DNA of 64,000 bases from Methanosarcina mazei S-6 (lineage in GTDB: Archaea; Halobacteriota; Methanosarcinia; Methanosarcinales; Methanosarcinaceae), in contig NZ_CP009512.1 in the NCBI RefSeq assembly GCF_000970205.1, positions 248,001-312,000 on the forward strand. Reading direction: 5' to 3'. The position numbers and the translations under genes were made by a program. Below, one piece after another: positions 1 to 8,365 of this stretch (the first letter of the stretch is position 1; each line of letters begins with the position of its first letter). The notes beneath the pieces are model-generated. The model saw nothing but the letters and a program-made list of their open reading frames with translations, was not told the DNA's origin and did not search any database.

Positions 1-364
1 ATCCTGAGGCAACAACCTTTTTTAATGGGTTGTAATCTTTTACAGCCCGTGTAATTTTCGTGAGCAGCTCAAGAGCCTGCGATTCGGTCTGAATATCGTA
101 AAGTCCTACTTTTATGTAATCTGCTCCTGCGACTGCTGCTCCAAGAGCTGCAAGGGCAGCAGTTCCGGGTTTGTAGTTAAAATCGCCAATTGTCGCGCTT
201 ATTGGCTGCCTGCCGTTCACAACCGCTTTAACTTCTCTGATTACCCAGGGGAAATTGGCTCCAAGAGAACCTTCTTTAGGGTTTTTGACATCTACAATGT
301 CCGCGCCACCTATAGAAGCGATAATCGCCTCCTCACTATTAATTGGACTTACAAGCAGTTTCAT
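1..364 (-). CDS. mfnB: (5-formylfuran-3-yl)methyl phosphate synthase, partial
   Basis: Only the N-terminal ~121 codons are inside the window; the reading frame is open through base 1. The protein begins MKLLVSPINSEEAI and continues with VDVKNPKEGSLGANFPWVIRE and ADYIKVGLYD, typical of the MfnB (former DUF556) TIM-barrel family. MfnB makes 4-(hydroxymethyl)-2-furancarboxaldehyde phosphate from two glyceraldehyde-3-phosphate molecules, the first step of methanofuran synthesis. The ATG at 362-364 is the first start in frame. The gene is divergent from the HisA-like gene at 477, with about 110 bp of AT-rich promoter DNA between them. Confidence 0.9.
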   Translation of the reverse strand, partial: MKLLVSPINSEEAIIASIGGADIVDVKNPKEGSLGANFPWVIREVKAVVNGRQPISATIGDFNYKPGTAALAALGAAVAGADYIKVGLYDIQTESQALELLTKITRAVKDYNPLKKVVASG

Positions 365-476
365 AGAAAGCCTCTAGCAAACATGGAGTTAAATCTTTTA
401 CACAGTATATTCTTTAATATATACAATAACGTTTATTTTATATTTTTTTATAGGATGATGCAACTATCAAATAAGT
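365..476. promoter_or_regulatory. divergent promoter region of mfnB and the HisA-like gene
   Basis: This 112-bp spacer between two divergent starts is very AT-rich. It has TATA-like stretches near 414-425 and 435-452 on opposite sides. No clear operator palindrome is visible. Confidence 0.4.
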
Positions 477-1199
477 ATGTTCCGACTAGTCTTTGTAATG
501 GACATATTTAACCGTAACGTGGTTCTCGCAAAAGGCGGAATAAGGGAAAATTACCGGCCGGTCTCGGATTCAAGCGCTGTATGCAGGACCTCAGACCCCC
601 TGGAGATACTTGAAATTTTACGTCCAAAAGAGGTTTACATCGCCGACCTTAATGTTCTTCAGGGAAAAGGTCCTCTTGATATGAATGCGGAAATTATCCG
701 GGAGGTAAGTTTTAAAGCGGATACCATGCTTGATTCTGGTGTATCTTCTTCAAAAGACGTTGACAGAGCACTTTCTATTGCAGGAACCGCAGTTATAGGC
801 ACGGAGACCGGCACTCTTGAGGTAATTAAGGATTCAATCTCCAGAAATCCGGGACGTATCAGTGTCAGCATTGATATAAAACATGGGAAGCTTCTGAAGC
901 AGGATCCCAAGATCCCTGAAGACCCATTTGAAATCGTAAAAATCCTTAACAGGCTTCCACTAAAAGACCTGATTTTTCTCGATCTCGACAGGGTAGGCAC
1001 AGCTTCAGGATTTGACCCTGAGTTCCTGCGCAAACTGGCTGAGAGCTCAGCACATGACGTCCTGCTTGCAGGGGGTGTCAGGGGTATGAAAGATCTTTTT
1101 GCTCTTGACAGTCTTGGCATAAAGGGCGCTCTGGTGGCAACTGCAATACACTCCGGTGAGGTCTCTCCGGAAGTAATGACCCTGGGACTTAAAAAATAA
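477..1199 (+). CDS. HisA/HisF-like TIM-barrel protein (COG1411 type)
   Basis: A 240-residue protein resembling ProFAR isomerase (HisA). It carries YIADLNVLQGKGP near residue 55, a mid-protein stretch with TAVIGTETGT, and a C-terminal phosphate-loop pattern (VLLAGGVRGMKDL, then GALVATAIHSG). Members of this archaeal family are related to HisA but are not the histidine enzyme, and the exact reaction is not established from sequence. Length fits the family. It sits head to head with mfnB, which hints at a role in methanogen cofactor or amino-sugar metabolism, but that is only context. The ATG at 477 lacks a strong ribosome binding site. Confidence 0.75.
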   Translation: MFRLVFVMDIFNRNVVLAKGGIRENYRPVSDSSAVCRTSDPLEILEILRPKEVYIADLNVLQGKGPLDMNAEIIREVSFKADTMLDSGVSSSKDVDRALSIAGTAVIGTETGTLEVIKDSISRNPGRISVSIDIKHGKLLKQDPKIPEDPFEIVKILNRLPLKDLIFLDLDRVGTASGFDPEFLRKLAESSAHDVLLAGGVRGMKDLFALDSLGIKGALVATAIHSGEVSPEVMTLGLKK

Positions 1200-1363
1200 G
1201 GTGCTGATTCGTAAATATACAGAAGATCTTTAACTCAGCTTTATGCCTCCGGTATATAAGGTATTGAGCATCTTATATAGCCCTACAGGTATAACCCATT
1301 TAATAGATTTATCTGGATTCTCAAATTTTTATCATAAATACAAAGAATTTATGAGGTTACAGT

Positions 1364-1636
1364 ATGGCAAAAAGAAAAGTAACTGAGGAAAGTGTTGAAG
1401 AACAGGTAGATGAGAGCGAAGGAGTAAGCAGTGGAGACGGCTACGTGGAGATCAAGATGGGAGGAGGCTGGTACATGACCATCTCTCTCGCGCATAGCGA
1501 ACGTTTCGAAAAGGAATATGTAGAGTTAGCAAAAGAGCGCGGGGGCATGAAAAAATCTCGATTTAATCTTAACCCCTCTCATGTCCGGATGCTTGGTGAA
1601 GCCCTGATCAAATTTGCGGATGATAACGGGCTTTGA
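1364..1636 (+). CDS. small conserved hypothetical protein, 90 aa
   Basis: The start ATG at 1364 follows a GAGGT ribosome binding site at about 1352. The N-terminus is short, lysine-rich and then acidic (about 25 residues, probably disordered). The rest looks like a small folded domain with YVEIKMGGGWYMTISLAHSE and a C-terminal helix (MLGEALIKFADDNGL). I do not recognise a family with known function. A good ribosome binding site, ordinary codon use and an isolated position support a real gene. It is separated from tmk (convergent) by an AT-rich spacer containing the tmk-derived tandem repeat. Confidence 0.7.
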   Translation: MAKRKVTEESVEEQVDESEGVSSGDGYVEIKMGGGWYMTISLAHSERFEKEYVELAKERGGMKKSRFNLNPSHVRMLGEALIKFADDNGL

Positions 1637-1727
1637 TCTTGATTTTTCTTCCTCTTTTTTATTTTTACATTTCATTAAATCTACTTTTCCCGTATCTGTT
1701 TCTCATTTCCCGTAATATCTAACTCAA

Positions 1728-1813
1728 TACGTTGAATAAACTCAAAAAAATACGTTGAATAAACTCAAAAAAATGCGTTGAATAAACTCAAGAAATACGT
1801 TGAATAAACTCAA
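1728..1813. repeat. tandem repeat of the tmk 3' end, 22-23 bp x 4
   Basis: The core TACGTTGAATAAACTCAA occurs at 1728, 1751, 1774 (one T/G-type change) and 1796, with spacing 23, 23 and 22 bp. The copy at 1796 lies inside tmk and encodes its last residues (LEFIQRI on the minus strand). The tmk stop codon lies in the third copy, and the two outer copies are downstream. The array is therefore a duplication of the gene's own tail. Confidence 0.9.
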
Positions 1814-2408
1814 GAACCTTTTTAATTACTTTTTTCTCTACTTCTTCCTGGGGGCGAGAGGCATCTATTACCACGAAACGACCCGGATCTTCTGCGGCAA
1901 GGATAAGAAAATTTTCTCGGACATTTTGTAAAAACTCTATTTTCTCAAATTTGGTCTGTTCTCCTCGTTTTCCACACCTTTCAACTGCGATTTCAGGTTC
2001 TATATCGAAAAGAAAAGTAAGATCCGGGACAACTGTCCATCCTGAGTGCAGGCTCCTGACCCACTCAAGAGGATTCTCAAACCTGCTTTTAAGGGTAACT
2101 CCCTGATAAGCATAGCGGCTATCTGAATAGCGGTCAGAAATTACGTTTTTTCCATTTGCAAGTGCAGGCTTTACAAGCTTTGCCAGATGTTCCGCATGGT
2201 CCGCTGTAAAAAGAAACAGCTCAGCAAGCTGGTCAGTTTCAGACTGGATAGCATTTTCTACGGCAGTTCCTGTAAGTGTACCTCTGGTTGGCTCCCTGGT
2301 AAATACCGGGTCAAATACCTGAATCTCAGGGTTTTCCTGAATTTTTTTTGCAACTGTACTTTTGCCTGAACCATCAATACCCTCGAGTGTGATCAGTTTG
2401 CCTCTCAT
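1788..2408 (-). CDS. tmk: thymidylate kinase
   Basis: A 206-residue dTMP kinase that phosphorylates dTMP to dTDP with ATP. Visible motifs are the P-loop LEGIDGSGKST (residues 8-18), FTREPTRGTLTG around residue 37, the SDRYSDSRYAYQGV dTMP-binding/DRY motif near residue 91, and a lid region with RCGKRGEQTKFE. Length is normal. The start ATG at 2408 has a GGCGGT ribosome binding site just upstream. The last codons and the stop lie inside a four-copy tandem repeat, so the exact C-terminus (LEFIQRIS) depends on repeat phase. Confidence 0.95.
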   Translation of the reverse strand: MRGKLITLEGIDGSGKSTVAKKIQENPEIQVFDPVFTREPTRGTLTGTAVENAIQSETDQLAELFLFTADHAEHLAKLVKPALANGKNVISDRYSDSRYAYQGVTLKSRFENPLEWVRSLHSGWTVVPDLTFLFDIEPEIAVERCGKRGEQTKFEKIEFLQNVRENFLILAAEDPGRFVVIDASRPQEEVEKKVIKKVLEFIQRIS

Positions 2409-2565
2409 AAAGACCGCCTTTTTATCTTTTCTTAACAGGTTTTAACAGGTTTTATTGAAACGCGTTATCTGTATTTATAGCCTGCAGGAGCCAGTGGCAA
2501 CTAACAGGACAGTGTTCCGGATAAAATGAGTATCTATTTATGTAAACATTAAAAATAGCTTAGTA

Positions 2566-3228
2566 ATGACCATAATAGGAGTTATCACAAGGGGCAAGTA
2601 CGGGCACCGCCTTATTGAAACCATAAAGGAACACAGTGACTTCTCGGTTGTAACTGCCGATCTGCCTGAGTTCGTGCCTGCATTCATTGAGGAGCCTGAC
2701 GAATTCCTGGAAAACCTCAATTTCGACAGGAATGTCTTTTCTGCCGAGATCGTGATTAGTTATTCCCTTCATCCTGACCTTACTCAGGCAATTGCAAAGC
2801 TTGCCGCAGAAGCCGGGGTTCGATCTTTAATTGTTCCTGGAGGACCTTCCAGGGCATCAGTCCCTGAACTTAAAAAGATTTCAGAAATTTCCGGAATGGA
2901 TATAGAAGTAGACGAAATTTGCTGTACCCTCGAGCCCAACTTATACAATAAGCCCTTTGCTGAGATTTTCGGGTCTCCTGTTCTGGAAGTCAGGACTGAA
3001 AACGGGAAAATCGCTGAAGTTAAGGTTTTAAAAGGAGCTCCCTGCGGGAGTACGTGGCATATGGCAAAGGAAATTGTCGGGGTGCCTGTAAAGGATGCTC
3101 CTCCGAAAGCCGGCCTCTTAATCCAGCACTATCCCTGTAGGGCGGCAAGGGGTGACCTTGGAGGTATTCATGAATCAGGAGAATTGCATAAACAGGCGCT
3201 GATAAAAGCCCTTGAAAATGAGAAGTGA
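2566..3228 (+). CDS. DUF166 family protein
   Basis: A 220-residue archaeal protein of the DUF166 family, which older annotations sometimes label thymidylate synthase without good support. Visible features are TIIGVITRGKYGHR at the N-terminus, VISYSLHPDL near residue 65, VPGGPSRAS near residue 90, and a cysteine-containing C-terminal half (EICCTLEP, GAPCGSTWHMAKE, HYPCRAARGD) that could hold a metal or cluster. There is no ribosome binding site before ATG 2566. A TATA-like element around 2531-2538 sits about 28 bp upstream of the start, so the mRNA may be leaderless. It is divergent from tmk. Confidence 0.8.
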   Translation: MTIIGVITRGKYGHRLIETIKEHSDFSVVTADLPEFVPAFIEEPDEFLENLNFDRNVFSAEIVISYSLHPDLTQAIAKLAAEAGVRSLIVPGGPSRASVPELKKISEISGMDIEVDEICCTLEPNLYNKPFAEIFGSPVLEVRTENGKIAEVKVLKGAPCGSTWHMAKEIVGVPVKDAPPKAGLLIQHYPCRAARGDLGGIHESGELHKQALIKALENEK

Positions 3229-3319
3229 TTATATATTCTTTGGAAATATAATCTAAATATGGCAAAAAAAATGGAGTTCATTTTTCAGTTATGAAATTCC
3301 TGTTTTTTGCCTGTACTGG

Positions 3320-3730
3320 TTGCCAAATATCTTTGGGGGTGAAAACATTATTTCCCTATGTATCTCAGAAGATTCAGGTCCTGAAGAACTTGAGTCAATA
3401 GCAATTGCAATACATTCGTTAACCGGGCTCCCTACAACCATCAGAAGCCTGAAAAGAAAAGGCCTTAGACTGGAAAAGGGAAAAGTTATTGACAGGGACT
3501 ATACAGGTCCTGTACTTGAAAAAGTATTAAAAGCCGACAAAGTTATCCATGAAGCTCCTTCAGAGGGCGTGTATCGCGGTAAACATGTCGTAGTTGCTCC
3601 TCTTCATTCCAGGGATGGTAAAATTGTTGCGGCTATAGGGATTGTTGACCTTCTGGCTACAATTGACCTTTCATCTGTCTTTTCGGAATACGCATCCGTG
3701 CTGGAAGAAGTTGAAGATGCAAAAAAATGA
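3320..3730 (+). CDS. DUF2111 family methanogen protein
   Basis: About 130 residues matching the methanogen-specific DUF2111 family: SGPEELESIAIAIHSLTGLP, a lysine-rich LKRKGLRLEKGKVIDRDYTGP, then VVVAPLHSRDGKIVAAIGIVDLLATIDL, which looks like a GAF/PAS-type sensor strand pattern. The function is unknown. The start is uncertain. The only standard in-frame start is TTG at 3320. A GGGGGTG ribosome-binding-like run at 3335-3341 could instead serve a rare ATT start at 3347 or 3350. It lies 91 bp after the DUF166 gene, possibly in the same transcript. Confidence 0.75.
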   Translation: MPNIFGGENIISLCISEDSGPEELESIAIAIHSLTGLPTTIRSLKRKGLRLEKGKVIDRDYTGPVLEKVLKADKVIHEAPSEGVYRGKHVVVAPLHSRDGKIVAAIGIVDLLATIDLSSVFSEYASVLEEVEDAKK

Positions 3731-3799
3731 CAGCGTAAAATCTATACAAAATTGAAGACTACCAGAAAGTCTTCTAAAGAAGCAACAAACTAATTGTAT

Positions 3800-3865
3800 T
3801 TTTGCTGGAGGACTTTGTCCCTATCTCTTTTAATTGAGAGGGACATCTTTTCAGTCCCTCCAGTT
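3800..3865. terminator. bidirectional stem-loop between DUF2111 gene and mtd
   Basis: TGGAGGACT near 3803 pairs with AGTCCCTCCA ending near 3863. An inner stem is formed by GTCCC..CTC and GAGAGGGAC around a TTTTAATT loop. The genes on both sides converge here, so a shared terminator is the natural reading. Confidence 0.6.
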
Positions 3866-3928
3866 TTAATAACAGGTTTATTTCAGAAATAATAACAGGT
3901 TATTTCACAAATGATATTTTTTCCAGAA

Positions 3929-4759
3929 TTACTCTGGCTTTTCATATAACCTGACTTTTTTCAACACGGCTCCGTTCTTTGCATGGGGCATCCTGGAGAC
4001 GGTGTCATTGGATTTCTCTATTTCTCTTGCCTGGTTTGCGAGCTGTGCTGCAGCTCCCATAATCTCATGTCCGGCTGCGGCTGTAAGGCATACCTGCTCG
4101 ATTTCCTTCAACATGAAGCAAGCAGGGAAGTTGACCTGAGCAACCTTTTCAGCCATGTGAAGGGCAGCAAGAGCTTTTGACTTTGCATAGGGGTTTGCAA
4201 AGCCTGCATGTTCGACACATTTCTCGGGTTTAGCGAAAATGTGCGGGAGTTCCAGGTCCTTTCCTGACTTTCCGGATGCGACCTGTTCTGTCACTTTGTC
4301 AAGTTCTTCCTGGATAAGTCTTACAACACCACAGATGGAAAGCACTTTCATAGCGTCGGCGTTAAAGGATGCCATCTCGACAGAGTCAAGGAACTCCCTC
4401 TTTGCTCCGATAAGGGGATCTACCGGCAGGATAATGTATCCGAAACCTTCCTGCTCAAAAGCCTCACGAGCTTCTTTTTTCGTAGGGCCGTCTGAAACTA
4501 TGATGCAGGGTACATCTTTCCAGATTTCACGGGCTGCGGTAGGTCCTGGAGCTGCTGCGTTCGGGCTGATAATTACCACGAAGTCAGCATTCCACTGCTT
4601 GAAGCTTTCAGTGTCTGCAGCATCGGCAGGAGCCATTTTAGCACCGGTACCAAATACTCTTACGGTGATTCCTTCTCGTGCTGCAATTTCATCCTGGATC
4701 AGATTAATAACCTGGCTCATTCCCAGGTTGCCCATTTTTATAAAGCCTATGTTGACCAT
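3929..4759 (-). CDS. mtd: F420-dependent methylene-tetrahydromethanopterin dehydrogenase
   Basis: Mtd reversibly oxidises methylene-H4MPT (H4SPT in Methanosarcina) to methenyl-H4MPT with coenzyme F420, a core step of methanogenesis and of methyl oxidation. The sequence matches the family end to end: VNIGFIKMGNLGMSQV at the N-terminus, FGTGAKMAP, VVIISPNAAAPGP, CIIVSDGPTKK, and SFNADAMKVLSICGVVRLIQEELDKV. A TTG three codons upstream (4768) is also in frame. ATG 4757-4759 is preferred because the family starts with MVNIGF and an AGGA lies about 12 nt before it. It is transcribed alone and divergently from serB. Confidence 0.97.
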   Translation of the reverse strand: MVNIGFIKMGNLGMSQVINLIQDEIAAREGITVRVFGTGAKMAPADAADTESFKQWNADFVVIISPNAAAPGPTAAREIWKDVPCIIVSDGPTKKEAREAFEQEGFGYIILPVDPLIGAKREFLDSVEMASFNADAMKVLSICGVVRLIQEELDKVTEQVASGKSGKDLELPHIFAKPEKCVEHAGFANPYAKSKALAALHMAEKVAQVNFPACFMLKEIEQVCLTAAAGHEIMGAAAQLANQAREIEKSNDTVSRMPHAKNGAVLKKVRLYEKPE

Positions 4760-5161
4760 TTTTTTCAAAATCCTGTGTTGACCTTTTTCTCAATAGTGGA
4801 ATTCCCAAAGGGTTTATAATCCTTTTGGCAATTTCCTTCCCTTATCACCTTTATTTTATATATATCTACTCTATTTATCATCATTATTCGATATATTTTG
4901 CAGCTCCTCCGAAAAGCTTAAAAGGGATGTGATTTATTTCAGTCAAAAACGTTGACATCAATGCTGTTGTTTTGTGGTTTTGTTTTCGCGAAACCCGCAT
5001 TATAATTTGACAAACTTATCCGTTGGTGGGCTTTTAATGTCAGGGCATATATATTATCTAAAACTGTGGGGGTACCTCTGAAACGGTACTTCGGGCAGTA
5101 TGCCCTATTTCGGGAATTGTCCCGCTATATCTATAGATATTCAGGTCCAGGTTTTGATTGA
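4760..5161. promoter_or_regulatory. mtd/serB divergent intergenic region
   Basis: About 400 bp without a gene. A minus-strand TATA-type element (TATATATA) near 4858-4867 could drive mtd. A plus-strand CATATATATTATC near 5046-5058 could drive serB. No other structure is evident. Confidence 0.4.
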
Positions 5162-5869
5162 GTGAACTGTCCTATAAACGATTCTACTGAAAACAAACTC
5201 ATTGTTTTTGATATGGATAGCACCCTTATAGACGCTGAGACTATCGATGAGCTCGCCAGGGCTGCAGGTGTTGTAAGCAAAGTAGAGGAGATTACGAATA
5301 GAGCGATGCATGGAGACCTCGATTTCGAGCAAGCGCTTGCAGAAAGGGTCAGACTTCTTGAGGGTCTTCCTGTGGAAACTGCCCTTGATGCTGTAAACCA
5401 GATAAATCTAATGCCGGGAGCAGCAGAACTTGTCCTGTATGTCAAAAGTCGGGGTTATAAGACTGCTATGATTTCCGGTGGGTTTACCATAGCCGCCGAG
5501 AGGATAGGTAAAACGCTTGGTATCGATTTTGTTGTTTCTAACGAACTGCTTGTGGAAGATGGCTATCTCCTGGGAGAAGTTGTCGGCCCTGTCACACAAA
5601 GTGATTCCAAAGCAAAGGTGTTCGAGGAACTGGCACAGCTCTACAATGTCAGGCCCGAGCAGTGTGTGGTTGTCGGGGACGGCGCAAACGATGCCTGTAT
5701 TTTTGAGATAGCAGGTTTTGCCATAGCTTTCAATCCAAAGCCCATCCTTAGGGAGTATGCGGACGTGGTCATAACAGTAAAAGACCTGAGGGCCGTAATC
5801 CCTGTTCTTGAATCTCTTTCTTATCAATGTTGTAATCAGGCACAGCATGTCGACATCGAACACTACTAA
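5162..5869 (+). CDS. serB: phosphoserine phosphatase
   Basis: A 235-residue HAD phosphatase that dephosphorylates L-phosphoserine in the last step of serine synthesis. HAD motif I is FDMDSTLID (residues 17-25, with nucleophile and acid aspartates). It is followed by the SerB helix ETIDELARAAG, motif II in AMISGGFTIAAERI, and motif III/IV in VVVGDGANDACIFEIAGFAIAFNPKP. The start is GTG at 5162; no better in-frame start precedes the family N-terminus. The C-terminal ~15 residues (CNQAQHVDIEHY) extend beyond the HAD core. It is followed 40 bp later by a coiled-coil gene on the same strand. Confidence 0.93.
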   Translation: MNCPINDSTENKLIVFDMDSTLIDAETIDELARAAGVVSKVEEITNRAMHGDLDFEQALAERVRLLEGLPVETALDAVNQINLMPGAAELVLYVKSRGYKTAMISGGFTIAAERIGKTLGIDFVVSNELLVEDGYLLGEVVGPVTQSDSKAKVFEELAQLYNVRPEQCVVVGDGANDACIFEIAGFAIAFNPKPILREYADVVITVKDLRAVIPVLESLSYQCCNQAQHVDIEHY

Positions 5870-5909
5870 AATGCCAGCTTTTTTGCTGGACCGGGAGGCA
5901 CAATAAGAG

Positions 5910-6767
5910 ATGCTAAAGGAATTGCAGAAAAAAAGATCAGATTTGAAGGACATTTCTGAAGAATCCAAAGAGAAGAGGAATACTCTTAACGCTGAAGCCA
6001 GCGCTCTCGCCGCAAAGCGCAACGAACTCAACAAGAAGACGAAAGACCTTATCAACGAAGCCCAGGAATTAAAAGTTCTCAGGGACGAGATTAACGAGAA
6101 AGTCAGTGAGTACAAGAATAAGCGCGACGAGACCAATGCCAGAGCAAATGAACTGTTTGCAAAGGCAGACACCATCAGAAAGCAGAACAACCTTGGCGGG
6201 CCCTCAATCAAAGCCTTAAGGAAAGACATCGATCGCCTTGAATTCGCCCAGCAGACAGAAGTACTGAGCACCACCAAGGAAAGAGAACTCGTTGGTAAGA
6301 TCCAGCAGCTTCAGAAACAGTACCATGTTAAAAAAGTCCAGCTTGAGAGCAACCTCGAACTGAAAAATATCCTGGACGAAGCCCAGAAAATCAGGGATGA
6401 AGCTTCAGTGTTCCATGACGAGCTTGCAGAGTATGCAAGGCAGGCACAGGAATACCACGAGAAGATGATTGCAGCTTTCAAGGAAGCTGACAGAACCAGA
6501 GCAGAGTCAGATATTGCACACAGGGAATTTGTAAAAGCCCAGGAAGCAGCTGACGAACAGCACAAGATTTTCATCAACGCCCAGAAGGAAATAAGAGACC
6601 TTGACAAAGAAATCTTCAAGCTTAAGAAGAAAGACAAGGATGGAAAGTCCCGTGTTGTCAAGTCGGAACTCCAGAAAGATGCAAAATCCATTTTCGAGAA
6701 GTTCAAGGGCGGAGCAAAGCTCACCACTGAAGACCTGATGACTCTTCAGAGGTCTGGTTTAGTCTAA
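5910..6767 (+). CDS. long coiled-coil protein (COG1340 type)
   Basis: 285 residues, almost entirely charged heptad-type helix (rich in K, E, A, Q, R, D). There is a short break around residues 90-105 (NNLGGPSIKALRKDIDRLE) and a C-terminal tail (FEKFKGGAKLTTEDLMTLQRSGLV). This matches the archaeal COG1340 coiled-coil family, whose function is unknown; a structural or ribosome-associated role has been suggested for relatives. A GGGAGGC ribosome binding site precedes ATG 5910. It is linked to serB with a 40-bp gap, which contains a small hairpin-like CAGCTTTTTTGCTG. Confidence 0.85.
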   Translation: MLKELQKKRSDLKDISEESKEKRNTLNAEASALAAKRNELNKKTKDLINEAQELKVLRDEINEKVSEYKNKRDETNARANELFAKADTIRKQNNLGGPSIKALRKDIDRLEFAQQTEVLSTTKERELVGKIQQLQKQYHVKKVQLESNLELKNILDEAQKIRDEASVFHDELAEYARQAQEYHEKMIAAFKEADRTRAESDIAHREFVKAQEAADEQHKIFINAQKEIRDLDKEIFKLKKKDKDGKSRVVKSELQKDAKSIFEKFKGGAKLTTEDLMTLQRSGLV

Positions 6768-6810
6768 TCAATCTCACAAAATAGATTCGTTGAATCTTTA
6801 ATTTCAATTG

Positions 6811-6850
6811 CAAGTGAAAGCAGCTTTGCTCTCACCTGCACCTATTTTTC
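6811..6850 (+). terminator. stem-loop plus T-run after the coiled-coil gene
   Basis: GCAAGTGAAAGCA pairs with TGCTCTCACCTGC around a short GCT-type loop, followed by CTATTTTTCTATT. The position downstream of the serB/coiled-coil pair fits a terminator. Confidence 0.5.
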
Positions 6851-7064
6851 TATTATCAGAACCTTGCCGGTATCTGTTTGTTCTGCGAGTTAAGTTCCGT
6901 GCAGCCTGTGCTTTAGACTAGCTGCTGCGCAGGCAAGCTCAGACTACATATGTCGTATGAAAAAAAGGAATTCCTGTTTTCTGGCTTCCAGTTTTGCCTT
7001 TTGCCGCTTCGACTTTTTTACCCTGCCTGCTCGAAAAATTCAAAATTTGCTTTGAGTCTGAAGC

Positions 7065-8204
7065 TCATTCTGGAAGTTTCAGATATTTCTCTCTGAACTC
7101 CGGATTCCTCATAAGGCAGCATTTTGCATTATATGCGGGGTCTTTCCTGATTTTTTTCCAGATATCCTTCACCCTGTCTTTGTGGACATTCCCGTAAGGA
7201 ATGGGGATACATGCGCAGGGCAGAATGTTTCCTTCTGGCGTGATATGCAGCCATTTCCTGCCTGCCATACAGCCTGTTGTCCTCATAACCAGCGGAATCG
7301 GAAAAATTCTCGGGCCTTCTTTTTCGTGTGCCTGAACCACAAAGTTATCAAATTTTCTCATATCCTTTGGGGTCATTATTTCGGAGGCGTGGTCCATCCA
7401 CCTGCCTGTAGGCACTATCTCATAGAAAGAGAGTTCATGGGCTCCGAGGCCTGCTGCAAGGTTATAAAGCTCATCAAGTTCATTGACATTGTCCCGTGAG
7501 AGCACCACGTATATATTTACAAGCAGCCCTGCAGCAAGCCCATTTTTAACTGCTTCAACCGCGCTTTTGAATACTCCCTTCCTGCCCCTTACATAGTCGT
7601 GTTTTTCTTCATATGCGCTGTCAAAACTGACCGTAAGAGAGTAAAGCCCTGCAGCCTTGAGGCTCCTTGCGCGTTCTTCTGTCAGCCCAACCCCGGAAGT
7701 GAACATTCCGGTAATGGCTTTTTCAGGGTCAACGTAGCTTATAAGCTCTTCCAGACCTGGATATGTCAGAGGTTCTCCCCCGTCAAAGATAACAAAGGTC
7801 GTACCCATTTCGAGAACCTGGTCGATCACATCCCTGACTGTTTCAGGTGAAAGTTTCGCTCTGTTCTTCGTATCAGGAAGGGCACAGTGGATGCAGTTGT
7901 TGGGGCAGTCCTCTGTAATCGAGATTGTTACCTGGTCGGGAATGTTTTTCCCTATCATTGATGAAAGCTGGCTTTTAACAAGGCGGTCAAAGCCAGAACT
8001 CGGGATCGGGGGCATCCATGTAGAATAGATCAGGCGGTCAGCCTCTATTCTTGCAGGCTTTTCGCCGTTAAAGATTGAGATATTTGCCTTAAGGACGTTT
8101 TTCATCAGTGGAGAGACTGCCCCGCCTGTTTTCATCGCAAGGCATCCGTCTTCAATTTCGGCATAAACCCTGAAAAGGGGATTTTTGTAAAACTCGTATT
8201 GCAT
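7065..8204 (-). CDS. radical SAM protein with C-terminal SPASM-like cysteines
   Basis: From MQYEFYKNPLF this is 379 residues. The radical SAM cluster motif CPNNCIHC (CX3CX2C, C100/C104/C107 in this numbering) is followed by FDGGEPLTYP, the SAM-binding GGE region. The C-terminal half has CMAGRKWLHITPEGNILPCACIPIPYGN and later AKCCLMRNPEFREKY, an auxiliary-cluster arrangement like the SPASM/twitch domains. A TTG at 8255 would add 17 residues; ATG 8204 is preferred for its fit to the conserved start. It is the third gene of a ubiA, GGR-like, radical SAM operon, which suggests modification of a prenylated molecule. The substrate is unknown. Confidence 0.8.
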   Translation of the reverse strand: MQYEFYKNPLFRVYAEIEDGCLAMKTGGAVSPLMKNVLKANISIFNGEKPARIEADRLIYSTWMPPIPSSGFDRLVKSQLSSMIGKNIPDQVTISITEDCPNNCIHCALPDTKNRAKLSPETVRDVIDQVLEMGTTFVIFDGGEPLTYPGLEELISYVDPEKAITGMFTSGVGLTEERARSLKAAGLYSLTVSFDSAYEEKHDYVRGRKGVFKSAVEAVKNGLAAGLLVNIYVVLSRDNVNELDELYNLAAGLGAHELSFYEIVPTGRWMDHASEIMTPKDMRKFDNFVVQAHEKEGPRIFPIPLVMRTTGCMAGRKWLHITPEGNILPCACIPIPYGNVHKDRVKDIWKKIRKDPAYNAKCCLMRNPEFREKYLKLPE

Positions 8205-8365
8205 ATTTTCCCTGCATCTGGATTTCTGGTGGCTTTTATTTTCCGTGTTGTTCAATTACATGTTTCAGTTCTTCTTTTTCAGTAGTTCCGGGTACTTCTT
8301 TTCAGCGCCTTAGCTTTTGTTTACTTCTTTCGTTGATTTATGTTTTTGTTAGTTTATTTTGCTGT

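Noticed and set aside
659-1120. 153-codon minus-strand frame opposite the HisA-like gene
   Set aside because: It lies wholly inside a well-supported gene and has no family similarity or ribosome binding site.
2566-3228. thymidylate synthase label for the DUF166 protein
   Set aside because: No thymidylate synthase active-site motif is visible; the old label appears to be a misannotation despite tmk being next door.
5408-6277. 289-codon minus-strand frame across serB and the coiled-coil gene
   Set aside because: Antisense shadow of two strong genes; its composition mirrors the coiled-coil codons (S, F, L-rich).
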